Assembly: GCA_035537875.1 (NCBI GenBank)
Contig: DATLLJ010000055.1
Coordinates: 1-64,000, forward strand
Direction: 5' to 3'
DNA: 64,000 bases
Source: DATLLJ01 sp035537875
Lineage (GTDB): Bacteria; Acidobacteriota; Vicinamibacteria; Vicinamibacterales; CAVVIG01
How positions within the stretch are numbered: the first letter of the stretch is position 1; every line of letters begins with the position of its first letter. Under the pieces are notes generated by a model. It made no database searches. It saw only the letters and a list, made by a program, of their open reading frames with translations, and was not told the DNA's origin. Shown in pieces: positions 51,901-59,550 of the stretch. Position numbers and translations under genes: made by a program.

Positions 51901-52502
51901 GTCGCCGTCGCGCCCGTGCGCGGCTGCTGCAGGCTCGCCAGCGCCGGCATGACGTTCCCCGTTAAGGGATCGGCGATTTCCGCGGACCGCAGGATCACGC
52001 CGTCAATCGTCGTGCCCCCGACGATCAGCACCGTGTCGTCAGCGAGTCGCGCCGCGGCGTGCCCCACGCGAGGTTGCACGAGCAGCCCGACAAGGGTCGA
52101 TGTCCGCGTGGCAGGATCGTACAATTCGACATCCGAGCTCACCACGCCGTCGACGAGGCCGCCCGTGAACAGCACCCGGTTGTCCTTAAGGAGCGTGGCC
52201 GTGTGGCCCACCCGCGGGACGATCATTCGACCGACATTTTCAAATGAGTTCGACGTCGGATCGTAGGCAACAATGCCGTCGGTCGCCGAATCGTCGAGAC
52301 CGTTGCCGCCGGCAATCAGCGTTCGGCCATCGACAAGCGTCACTGCGGCCGCGCCGCTTCGGCTCTGCGCGACCGGGCCGATCGACATCCACGCGCCGAC
52401 CGGCTGCAGCGGTTCGGCGCGCAGCAGGAGACCAGCTGCGCAGACGGCCGCCGTGATCGTCAACCCGAACGCGACTCGCCGCCTGCGGATCAAATTCCTC
52501 AA
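48948..52502 (-). CDS. Large secreted Kelch / Ig-like / MBG-repeat protein with PxKF C-terminal domain
   Basis: About 1,184 residues from the TTG at 52500-52502, which follows AGGAG by 8 bases; a GTG 12 codons upstream lacks a site. The parts are a signal peptide (RRRRVAFGLTITAAVCAAGLLL), five or more Kelch-type repeats (VGHTATLLKDNRVLFTGG and similar), a DYVPGERAVITGTGW domain, an Ig-like Big_3-type domain (TPTGSVNF), one divergent and four near-identical MBG domains (TPYDVxYDGQPHTA), and a C-terminal PxKF-like domain (GSTIPVKF). Such proteins are adhesins or surface binding proteins. The stop is a TAG at 48948-48950. Confidence 0.88.
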   Translation of the reverse strand: MRNLIRRRRVAFGLTITAAVCAAGLLLRAEPLQPVGAWMSIGPVAQSRSGAAAVTLVDGRTLIAGGNGLDDSATDGIVAYDPTSNSFENVGRMIVPRVGHTATLLKDNRVLFTGGLVDGVVSSDVELYDPATRTSTLVGLLVQPRVGHAAARLADDTVLIVGGTTIDGVILRSAEIADPLTGNVMPALASLQQPRTGATATALAHGHVLVAGGNDGSSDLRTAELYDGYQQGFIAVETQLSAARSGHTAVLLPHNNSVLIAGGTSAAAAVDAADLFLPAEFPDPFSFGVGRFTATGSMTAPRTRAIGGATSVDGYAFVAGGGSADAEVYRFPTIKTDKDDYVPGERAVITGTGWQPGKAVKLVFQEDPAVHDDYVIDRDSSGAPIIVADGNGDIYYDQWAPEAHDLGIRFYLMATGEASLRRAQTTFTDGGIRARAQVSGSHIVVAFPAAAMTLFTSTTCTGTPGTTSSAFTTISGGNGYTDTGLSASSGSFSIAAPSPVTIGGTTYAFSGWVSDTNNEALSSTTGTTGCFNSLGNGQISVTANYTAAASTTTTVASGNNPSSYGQSVAFTTTVSATSTPTGSVNFVIDGGSPIAGTAGATTATTATWTYTTSALNATNGTPHAVSASYVATGSFGNSSGSLSGGQVVNKATPTATLAVSNSPQTYTGTGLAATVGISASSVPGTVTTILTGGAATQTQVGTYAVTASFVPDDQANYNSLLAVSAGNFVIDRANATVVVTPYDVMYDGQPHTATVVSITGVNGEMGATVGTVDVSNTTHTNAGTYASDSWSFTGTANYNDIAPTTITDEIDKATAVVVVTPYDVTYDGQPHTATVVSITGVNGETGATVGTVDVSNTTHTNADTYATDSWSFTGTANYNDIAPTTITDEIDKATAVVVVTPYDVMYDGQPHTATVMSITGVNGETGATVGTVNVSNTVHTNAGTYATDSWSFTGTANYKSIGSTAITDAIQKANASFTVTPYNVQWDGNPHTAAVSTITGVNGETGATVGTVNVSHTAHTNIGTYTSDYWFFTGTANYNNIGNTTITDVITTAYCFNGFLSPIGGSVEAGNGGSFADPVRAFKLGSTIPVKFILNSWNGSTCGAVVTTGIHTLQALKYSNATDADAPINATPTDAATTGNEFRLSGTEWHFNLSTKGGFTTGTWLLKATLLDGSEKTAWVTMKK
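49354..50313 (-). repeat. Four tandem 240-bp DNA repeats encoding MBG domains
   Basis: The same sequence (GTAGTTGGCCGTGCCCGTGA in three copies) begins at 49629, 49869 and 50109, with a diverged copy at 49389, exactly 240 bp apart. Each unit encodes 80 residues. The inner units are nearly identical at DNA level, so copy number can change by recombination and can also be mis-assembled. Block ends are approximate. Confidence 0.9.
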
Positions 52503-52580
52503 AGCTGTTACTCCTGAAAGACACGTCTCCCGACACACGAGACCTACGTCTCTTGGGCCGTTTCATCGGCCCGCGTTTGT
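52503..52580 (-). promoter_or_regulatory. Structured leader of the Kelch/MBG gene
   Basis: On the coding strand, a hairpin GGGCCG-ATGAAA-CGGCCC (52555-52572) is followed by GAGAC-GTAG-GTCTC (52539-52552). The same GTCTC can instead pair with a second GAGAC downstream, just before the AGGAG at 52511-52515. Two mutually exclusive stems next to the ribosome-binding site are the layout of a regulatory leader. A match to a known riboswitch class is not established. Confidence 0.4.
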
Positions 52581-52840
52581 CCTCCCCGGTGCAAAACCGC
52601 AACACGAGCCGGAGTGGCGTCGTGTCAGAGGGCAATCAATGTGCCTGTAGTTCGTGACGTTCGGCGGGTGACTAAACCGGTCAGCGACGAGCGTTTGCGG
52701 CTCGCGTGGTCATCGTGTGCAACCTGAAGTCCTCGATCCGCGCTCCTTTCGTCGCACGCGTATCGAGAATTCAGCAGTGGGTCCGCGGCGCTGTGACGGA
52801 TTCGTAAGTGTTGCCAGGAAGGAAGGCCCGACGCGCGCGA
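52581..52840. other. Intergenic region upstream of the Kelch/MBG leader
   Basis: No gene recognised. It separates the amidohydrolase stop (52841) from the Kelch/MBG leader and probably holds the latter's promoter. Confidence 0.4.
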
Positions 52841-53755
52841 TCAGAGCGGAAAGATGCGTTCGAAGTTCGTCGCGAAGATCTTCCGGGTCACCTCAGGCTC
52901 GACGCCCACCTCATCGAGAGCCGTTCGCTGCGCGCCATAGATCACTTCGCGCCAACCGCGGGGAAACGACGACGAGTCGGTGCCAAACAGCAGCCGGTCC
53001 GGGCCAAGAAGGGCGAGCGATCGTCGGAAGACTTCCGAGAGGGTCAGGCCCGGAAAGTACCGCAGCCACGCGTTGGAGCTCGACGTGTCGAAATGAATCG
53101 TCGGGCACATCTCGGCCGCCATCAACGCTTCGCGAAGAAACCCGGCGCCGAAATGCGGCACGATGACCGGAACGGTCGGAAAATGAACGGCCGTCGCCGC
53201 CAGGGCGAGCGGATCGCCAAATCGCAGGTCGAACAGGCTCGGCAGCCCGAGCCGAGTGCGCGCTTCGATCGTCAGGAAGCCGCAGTGGCCGAAAATCACC
53301 GCGCCGTGCTGCGCGGCCGCCTCGAAGACCTTCAGGACGCAGGGATCCCGAAACGAATACTGGTGCATCGCCGGGAACAGGCAGGCGCACTTGAGACCCA
53401 GCGACGCGAACCCTCGCGTGGCGCGTTCCTGGGCATCCGGAGCCGCCGGGTTCAGCGCGAAGAACCCGACGAATCGATTCGCATAACGCGCCACGGCTGC
53501 GGCCACCGACTCTTCATCGCCAGCCACGCTGGCCATCAGAGCGGCGCGAGACACCTTGTGATGATCGAGCTCCCTGACCCAGCGATCGGCCAACGCCTCC
53601 GGATCGCCGCTGGCCTCCCAGCCGAGCTCCCCCGCAACGCGTTTGGCGGTAACCGAGGCATCGCGGTACTTCTCGCGACCGAGCGTCTCGAAGAACCGGT
53701 CCGAGAAGAAGTGGCAGTGCGCATCGTGTCGCGTCGTGGGAGTGATCGGCGGCAT
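52841..53755 (-). CDS. Amidohydrolase-family (TIM-barrel) metal-dependent hydrolase
   Basis: The 304-residue cytoplasmic protein has the N-terminal HxH metal motif (DAHCHFF, residues about 11-17), later histidines in FGHCGFL and VPHFGAG, and the terminal aspartate in LFGTDSSSFPRGW. This is the pattern of the ACMSD/amidohydrolase-2 group, which includes decarboxylases and hydrolases. It is followed by the barrel and kinase genes upstream on the same strand, with 23 bases to the barrel gene. Substrate is unknown. Confidence 0.85.
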   Translation of the reverse strand: MPPITPTTRHDAHCHFFSDRFFETLGREKYRDASVTAKRVAGELGWEASGDPEALADRWVRELDHHKVSRAALMASVAGDEESVAAAVARYANRFVGFFALNPAAPDAQERATRGFASLGLKCACLFPAMHQYSFRDPCVLKVFEAAAQHGAVIFGHCGFLTIEARTRLGLPSLFDLRFGDPLALAATAVHFPTVPVIVPHFGAGFLREALMAAEMCPTIHFDTSSSNAWLRYFPGLTLSEVFRRSLALLGPDRLLFGTDSSSFPRGWREVIYGAQRTALDEVGVEPEVTRKIFATNFERIFPL

Positions 53756-53778
53756 GATCGTCGGCCGGAATCAGGCGC

Positions 53779-55098
53779 TCAAAACGCGTACTCGAAGCCG
53801 ATGAGCGGCGTCACCCTGTCACGGACGCCGTTATCGTCGAGCGCGAAGAGGATGTTCACGTCCACGAGCACGCGCCCGAACGGGTTGACCTTGAACCCGG
53901 TCGCGCCGCTCAACTGGTTGAACGACTCGGTCGAGAACACGACATTGGGAAAAACCGACTGCCCGTCAAGCGCGTGGAAGTCCTCGGTTCTCACGCGCTC
54001 CGCGTCGATCGAGTAGCGGCCAAGCAGGTCGAGCACGAGCGTCAGCCGCCCCGCGCTCAGATCGACACCCGCCGCATAGGCGACCTGGTCGGGGAAATCG
54101 CCCGACTGCCCTGTTGCCGGGTCTCCCGCCAGGATGCTTGACCCGTTCCACTGGTATCCGACGTTGAGGTGCGGGGACACCCGTTCAATCGTGCTCGACA
54201 GGATCAAGAAAGGCTGAAGGCCGGGGGCGCCGGTGCCGAGCAGGTTCAGCGCATCCCCGGACGGCACCCTGACGTCGAATCCCACCGCGAACGAAGCTGC
54301 CGGTTTGTTCACGACCGAACCCTTCATGCGGATGATGAAGTCGCCGATCCCGCTGGCGCTTGCCGCCGCCGTGAACAGCCGCCGCGTGCCAATGGAGCCG
54401 TCCGACTGGCGATAGAAGTGCGTCAAGGGATTGGTCGTACCCAGGCGTTGAATGGTCGCGTCCGACACGACCGTCAGATCCGTCGACACGACCGGCGCCG
54501 CCAGCGAAATGTCCAGACGATCGGTCACGCCCAGGGTCACATAGGCGACCGCCTGGTTCACCTTGGCCTGAATGGAATTCGTCGTCGTCACGACGTCCTG
54601 ACGCCCGCCGAGGAGCTGAGCGTTATCGTGCGTGAAGACCGCGGGCACCGACCCCATGTCGAGTCCTTCGACGGCGTCGAAGTCAAAATGCTGGGCGGCG
54701 AACCCGAACGACACTCGGCGCGCACCGATCGTTTCGGCACGTTCGGAGAGGATCGGGCCGAAGCTCTGAGTGGTGCGGCGGAAGACGCCGACGCTGGCGT
54801 CGAACTCGTACGTGAAGCCGGAAGCGGGCGACGGGAGCGGCACGGTCACGAGCTGGTTCACCAGCGCGGTGTTGAACTGGTTGAAATTGAACTGGAAGTT
54901 GCTGGTGAAGTGGGCCGAGTGCGGCTGCTCGCCCGGCAGCGTCGCTTCGCTGTCGACGATCAGGCCCCGCGGGCCGAACAGATCGTGGAAGAGCGTCGAC
55001 AGGTTCCGCACGGGTGAGGCGAGATTGTAGGGGTCCTGAGCGCTGGCGGTGGTGCCCGCCGCCAAGAAGCAGAGAGTCATCACGAGCCGTTTGATCAT
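53779..55098 (-). CDS. Outer-membrane beta-barrel protein
   Basis: The 439-residue product has a signal peptide (MIKRLVMTLCFLAAGTTASAQ) and alternating-residue amphipathic strands (FTSNFQFNFNQFNTA, VSFGFAAQHFDF, VDVNILFALDDNG). It ends in an aromatic residue (IGFEYAF), the outer-membrane insertion signal. It resembles the transporter/MetA-pathway barrel group, for which no substrate can be assigned. The start lies 16 bases downstream of the kinase gene stop, so the two are probably co-transcribed. Confidence 0.8.
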   Translation of the reverse strand: MIKRLVMTLCFLAAGTTASAQDPYNLASPVRNLSTLFHDLFGPRGLIVDSEATLPGEQPHSAHFTSNFQFNFNQFNTALVNQLVTVPLPSPASGFTYEFDASVGVFRRTTQSFGPILSERAETIGARRVSFGFAAQHFDFDAVEGLDMGSVPAVFTHDNAQLLGGRQDVVTTTNSIQAKVNQAVAYVTLGVTDRLDISLAAPVVSTDLTVVSDATIQRLGTTNPLTHFYRQSDGSIGTRRLFTAAASASGIGDFIIRMKGSVVNKPAASFAVGFDVRVPSGDALNLLGTGAPGLQPFLILSSTIERVSPHLNVGYQWNGSSILAGDPATGQSGDFPDQVAYAAGVDLSAGRLTLVLDLLGRYSIDAERVRTEDFHALDGQSVFPNVVFSTESFNQLSGATGFKVNPFGRVLVDVNILFALDDNGVRDRVTPLIGFEYAF

Positions 55099-55114
55099 GT
55101 CGGCACCTTGGTGG

Positions 55115-57193
55115 TTAGCGTCCGATGTCGCTGATGACCCAGCCCGAGCCGGACCGGATGAAGGTCATCGTCTGCTGGGTGTCCTGTGTCTGCTGCCGGC
55201 CGCCCGCCACAATCGTGTCGCGGCGTCTGAGGCGGACCACGGCCCGCTGCGCCTGACGTTCAATGCCCAGAATCGTGACGGCCACTCGCTGGGACGAAAC
55301 GGCGCGGAACCCTTCCTCGATGCGGCGCTGTTCGGCCGGGGTCATGTTCGGCTTGAGGGCGCGGTACGCGGCCAGGTCTTTCTCTTCGATGGCCCGTGCC
55401 CACGCCTCCACGCTGCGTCGAATCTGGGCGTCGTCGTCTTCGACCGGCGGGCTTGCGGCGGCTTCCGCGCTCCGGTTCGGAGCCGGAGCCTCGGTTCGCG
55501 GTGCGACGGGCTCGGGAGGCGCTTGCGGTTCGGCAGGAGGCGGAGCCGCTGGCAACGTCTCGGCAACCGGCGGAGTCGGCGAAGGCCGCGGCCCCGGCTG
55601 GCTCGGTTCCGCGGCCGGCGGAGGTAAGACTGGCGATGGGGCCGCGGCGACCGGGCGCGTCTCTTGGGGGGCCGGCGGCGGTGAAACCCGATCGGGGGGA
55701 GGCGTCTGGTTCGAGGGTTGTCGGGACGTCAGTGACGGGGGCGCGACGGGCGGTTCAGTGCGCTGACGGGCGAGGCTGGCTTGATTCTTGTACTGAGCGA
55801 CTATCGCCTCCGACAAGGCCGCGACGGCACTCGAGCTTGGATCGATCGTCCGCGCTGTCGTCAGCGCGGCCGACGCCCCGTCGGCATCACCAGAGGCGAG
55901 CAGCTTCTTGCCTCTGGCAATTGCCTCGTCGAAACGGTCGAGCGCCGCGCGGGCTTCGGCGCGGACCCGCTGGGCCTCGGTATTGTTTGGGAAAAGGCGG
56001 AGCACGTCCTCTGCGTACGTGAGCGCGTCACGATAGGCGCCGGCTTGCAGACTGCTGGTGGCCAGGCCTATCCGGTTCTGTCCCGCTGTATCCGATGAGC
56101 TCACTTCGGATTCGGGTGCCGGCGTCGATTGGGGCGTCGGCGGCTTGAGCCAGAACCAGTACGAAGTGAGCGCGGCGACGCCCGACGCCGTCAACGCAGC
56201 GCCCCAGGTCACCGCGCCCCTGCGGTGCGAAACCGGTGCGTCCTCGGACGCCACCGGAGTCGATCGGCTTCCCCTTCCCGAGATGCGGCTCTCCGCGCGC
56301 GTGGCGACGGACGCGGCTTTCATCGCGGCCGAGTGGCCCGATTCCAGATCCCGTCTGATGCGTTTGAGATCCGCGCGAAGTCCCGCTGCGTCCTGATAGC
56401 GCAGCTCCGGATCCTTCTCGAGGCAGTTGTTGATGACGTCCTGGAGCCGCGCGGGAATATGCGGATTGAAAATGACGGGCGCGACGGGCGATTCGTTCAG
56501 AATCGCAGCGAGAATCACGGCCGACGTTTTCCCCGTGAACGGCCGCCGCCCGGTCACGCATTCGTACAACACAATGCCGAGAGAAAACAGGTCGGTCCGG
56601 CCGTCGAGTTGTTCGCCGGTCACCTGCTCCGGCGACATGTACGACACTGTTCCGACCGTGACTCCCTCCGCGGTGAGCAGCTCGGGCGCCATCGTCGCCT
56701 CAACCGTGCCCGAAGGGCTTCGCGGCTGCAGCTGTTTCGCCAGACCGAAGTCCAGAATCTTCACCGCGCCGCGATCGACGAGGAACAAGTTCGCGGGCTT
56801 GATATCGCGATGGAGAATGCCGTGGCTGTGAGCAGCGTCCAGCGCATCGGCCACCTGAATGCCGATGTCCACAATCTGGTGAATCTTGAGAGGCCCCGCA
56901 GCCAGCACATCGCGCAGCGTGTGGCCCTTCAAGAGCTCCATGACGATATAAGGGCGCCCGTCGTGATCGCCGATATCGTAGATAGTGCAGATGTTCGGGT
57001 GGTTCAGCGCCGACGCGGCCCGGGCCTCCGCTCGGAGCCGCTCGAGCGCGACGGGGTCTCCGAGTTCCTCCGGAACGAACTTGAGCGCGACGGGGCGGCC
57101 CAGGCGGATGTCTTCCCCGGCATAGACCACGGCCATCCCGCCGGCGCCCAGCTGGCTCGTAATGCGGTAGTGCGAAATCGTGCGTCCGAGCAT
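55115..57193 (-). CDS. Transmembrane Ser/Thr protein kinase with proline-rich linker and NTF2-like tail
   Basis: The 692-residue protein starts at the ATG 57191-57193. The kinase domain (about 1-270) has GAGGMAVVY, VALKFV, HRDIKPANLFLV, DFGLAKQL and the activation-loop GTVSYMSPEQ. A single membrane helix (WGAALTASGVAALTSYWFWL, about 385) separates it from TPR-like helices, a long Pro/Ala linker and a C-terminal domain (SVEAWARAIEEKDLAAYRAL...GWVISDIGR) that resembles SnoaL/NTF2-like sensor folds. The outside domain may sense a ligand. It lies upstream of the barrel and amidohydrolase genes. Confidence 0.9.
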   Translation of the reverse strand: MLGRTISHYRITSQLGAGGMAVVYAGEDIRLGRPVALKFVPEELGDPVALERLRAEARAASALNHPNICTIYDIGDHDGRPYIVMELLKGHTLRDVLAAGPLKIHQIVDIGIQVADALDAAHSHGILHRDIKPANLFLVDRGAVKILDFGLAKQLQPRSPSGTVEATMAPELLTAEGVTVGTVSYMSPEQVTGEQLDGRTDLFSLGIVLYECVTGRRPFTGKTSAVILAAILNESPVAPVIFNPHIPARLQDVINNCLEKDPELRYQDAAGLRADLKRIRRDLESGHSAAMKAASVATRAESRISGRGSRSTPVASEDAPVSHRRGAVTWGAALTASGVAALTSYWFWLKPPTPQSTPAPESEVSSSDTAGQNRIGLATSSLQAGAYRDALTYAEDVLRLFPNNTEAQRVRAEARAALDRFDEAIARGKKLLASGDADGASAALTTARTIDPSSSAVAALSEAIVAQYKNQASLARQRTEPPVAPPSLTSRQPSNQTPPPDRVSPPPAPQETRPVAAAPSPVLPPPAAEPSQPGPRPSPTPPVAETLPAAPPPAEPQAPPEPVAPRTEAPAPNRSAEAAASPPVEDDDAQIRRSVEAWARAIEEKDLAAYRALKPNMTPAEQRRIEEGFRAVSSQRVAVTILGIERQAQRAVVRLRRRDTIVAGGRQQTQDTQQTMTFIRSGSGWVISDIGR

Positions 57194-57353
57194 CGGTCCC
57201 CGAGAGGGGCAGATTAGCACGCGCTGGGGCGAATGACACCCCGCTGGACGACGCCCGGCTCGCGATGGCATCTGCGACGCGGGCCACCAGGCGAAATGTG
57301 CCCGGACCTCTGTGGCTCCGCCGTATACTGACCGCCTGACTTTGGAGATCCCG

Positions 57354-58184
57354 ATGCGCAAAGTGCTCGCCGTTCTTGCCGTCCTGACCGTCCTGGGTGG
57401 CCAGAACGCATACGCCGACTCCCCGCCTGTCTACTATCTTGCCCTTGGCGATTCCCTTTCACGAGGAGTCCAACCGAACCCCGCCACTGGGGCGCTCTTC
57501 GAGACCACACAGGGGTACGTGGATGACCTGTACCCGCACCTGCGACTTCGCCGGCCGGGTCTGCGACTGGCAAAGCTCGGATGTTCCGGCGAGACGACTT
57601 CAACGATGATCGTGGGCGGCGTTTGTCAATACCCGCTGGTCAGCCAGCTCGAACAGGCTGTCCAGTTTCTGGAGACCCACACCGTTGCGCTCGTCACGAT
57701 CTCGATCGGGGGCGACAACATACTCCACTGTCTGAGCGTCCAGGGGATCGACCAGACCTGCGTCACCAACGGCATCGGGATGGCAGCGGCGAACCTGCCC
57801 TACATCCTGGCCCGTCTGCGCGCGGCCGCGGGACCCGGTGTGCCGATCGTCGCGATGAACTACTACGATCCGTTTCTCGGACTGTGGATCTACGGACCCT
57901 CAGGCAAGGCGCTGGCGGACCAGTCGCTCGAAATCACGAAGTTCTTCAACCAGCTGCTTGGCAGCATTTACGCCCAGGCGCTCGTGCCGGTGGCCGACGT
58001 CGCCCGGGCGTTCCGCATCACCAACACGACGCCGGTGTCGGCGTTCAACGTCCCGCTGAATGTGCTGCTGACGCTGGCTTGGACCTGGATGAGCCTTCCG
58101 CCTCCGCGCGGTCCGGACATCCATCCCAACGCCATCGGCTACGCGGTGATCGCGGGAGCCTTCGTTCGGGTCATCGAACCCTAG
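57354..58184 (+). CDS. Secreted SGNH/GDSL hydrolase
   Basis: The 276-residue product has a signal peptide (MRKVLAVLAVLTVLGGQNAYA) and the four SGNH blocks: nucleophile GDSLSRG (Ser34), a Gly in KLGCSGETT, Asn in IGGDNI, and the Asp/His pair in DIHPNAIGY. It is an esterase or lipase acting outside the cytoplasm. GGAG lies 6 bases before the ATG. It is divergent from the kinase gene (160 bases apart). Confidence 0.9.
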   Translation: MRKVLAVLAVLTVLGGQNAYADSPPVYYLALGDSLSRGVQPNPATGALFETTQGYVDDLYPHLRLRRPGLRLAKLGCSGETTSTMIVGGVCQYPLVSQLEQAVQFLETHTVALVTISIGGDNILHCLSVQGIDQTCVTNGIGMAAANLPYILARLRAAAGPGVPIVAMNYYDPFLGLWIYGPSGKALADQSLEITKFFNQLLGSIYAQALVPVADVARAFRITNTTPVSAFNVPLNVLLTLAWTWMSLPPPRGPDIHPNAIGYAVIAGAFVRVIEP

Positions 58185-58213
58185 AGGGCGTTTCTCACTT
58201 TGCTGTAGTACGC

Positions 58214-58239
58214 GAGGACCGGCACGCACGCCGGTCCTC
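58214..58239 (+). terminator. Stem-loop terminator of the SGNH gene
   Basis: A perfect 10-bp stem, GAGGACCGGC and its complement, with a 6-base loop begins 29 bases after the stop codon. The following sequence TGTCCCTCGTT is only modestly T-rich, so termination strength is uncertain. Confidence 0.6.
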
Positions 58240-58292
58240 TGTCCCTCGTTCCTGGTCCGTCCTTCATCCGAGGGTCCGGGGGTCCGTGCCTG

Positions 58293-59276
58293 GTGCGCTA
58301 CTCTCTGAGTCTGATGGTTCCGCCAGGTAGCGACACCAGACGGCTGCGGCCCATGTTGGCCAGCTCGGCGACGACGCTGCCTGAGGGGCTGCTGTGGACC
58401 TACGAGGTGAAGTGGGACGGGTACCGCGCCCTCGCCGTCAAGCACGGCTCGCGCGTCCAACTGCTGTCCCGCAACCAGAAGGACCTCACGCACGACTACC
58501 CTGGCGTGGTGGCAGCGCTCAAGACCATCCGTTCCCCGGATGCGGTGTTCGACGGCGAGATCGTTGCCGTGGATGAAAGCGGCCGCCCCTCCTTTCAGGC
58601 CTTACAACATCGAACAACGGCTGGACTGACCGTCGTGTACTACGCCTTCGACCTGCTCAGCGTCGGAAAAGAGTCGCTCCTCAGCCAGCCGCTGGCAGCC
58701 CGTCGACAGCGTCTCAAGCTGCTCACGCTCGGATCGAGCGTGCTCCTCTCCGAGCCGCTGCCCGGATCGCCCGAGCGTATCGAGCGCGAGATTCGCCGGC
58801 TTGGCCTGGAAGGCGTCGTGGCTAAACGGAAGGACTCAACGTACATCACTGGCCAGCGCAGCGATGCCTGGGTCAAGGTGAAGTTCAATCGGCGGCAAGA
58901 GCTGGTGATCGGGGGGCTCAAACCGAACAGTGCAACGCTGGAATCCATTCTCGTCGGGTACTACAAAAACCGTCGGCTCTATTTCGTCGGGAAGGTTCGC
59001 GCCGGACTGACGCCGCACATGAGGACGGAGCTGCTCTCGCGGCTCGACGCGCTCGCGATATCCTCGTGTCCCTTCGTGAATCTGCCGAACAGCATCGGAC
59101 GCGGCCGATGGGGCGAGGGTATCACGGCGCAAGACATGACGGCCCTCCGCTGGGTGAAGCCCTCGCTCACCGCCGAGGTGTCGTTCGTCGAATGGACTCG
59201 TGACGGATTGTTACGACATCCGGTGTTCGTCGGAATCCGCGACGACAAGCCGGCCGCCGAGGTTCGTCGCGAATAG
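58293..59276 (+). CDS. ATP-dependent DNA ligase (LigD-type ligase domain)
   Basis: The 327-residue protein has the nucleotidyltransferase motifs in order: the lysine of motif I in EVKWDGYRA (Lys40 from the GTG start), motif III FDGEIVAVD, motif IV EGVVAKR and motif V VKVKF, then the OB-fold (GKVRAGLTPHMR) and PSLTAEVSF. It is a single-domain ligase like that of NHEJ LigD, without polymerase or nuclease domains. No Ku gene is adjacent. An ATG seven codons downstream (58314) is an alternative start. Confidence 0.9.
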   Translation: MRYSLSLMVPPGSDTRRLRPMLASSATTLPEGLLWTYEVKWDGYRALAVKHGSRVQLLSRNQKDLTHDYPGVVAALKTIRSPDAVFDGEIVAVDESGRPSFQALQHRTTAGLTVVYYAFDLLSVGKESLLSQPLAARRQRLKLLTLGSSVLLSEPLPGSPERIEREIRRLGLEGVVAKRKDSTYITGQRSDAWVKVKFNRRQELVIGGLKPNSATLESILVGYYKNRRLYFVGKVRAGLTPHMRTELLSRLDALAISSCPFVNLPNSIGRGRWGEGITAQDMTALRWVKPSLTAEVSFVEWTRDGLLRHPVFVGIRDDKPAAEVRRE

Positions 59277-59280
59277 GCCC

Positions 59281-59331
59281 TCAATCAGTAGCGAGCAAGG
59301 CTGAGCCCATCGCACGAGTTGTCCGTTTCAT
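59281..59331 (-). pseudogene. Relic of the start of a second tannase-family gene
   Basis: From the ATG at 59329-59331 the frame reads MKRTTRAMGSALLAT and stops after one more codon. The first 13 codons match MRRTPRAVGSALL of the tannase-family gene at 61119, and the ribosome-binding sequence GGAGGGATTC directly upstream also matches. The similarity then ends. It is most simply the 5' end of a lost paralogue. Confidence 0.7.
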
Positions 59332-59550
59332 GAATCCCTCCCGGCGACATTCTTGGCTAGACGGTAGCTATGCGGCGCTGACGGCCGTGGGAAGATGGTG
59401 GAGGATTCTGCAACCGGCTTCGTCAACGGAGCAGACACAGTTTGCCCCGCGATGGCTTCACAGGAACGGATTCTGCAACGGAGACGCGAACGTCGACGAC
59501 TCGCATACAGACAGGCCCCGCGCCCCTTGTCGGCGAATCCGACGCGGCGC
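59332..59550. other. Intergenic spacer between the tannase gene and the relic
   Basis: No gene or recognisable domain; short frames only. Confidence 0.4.
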
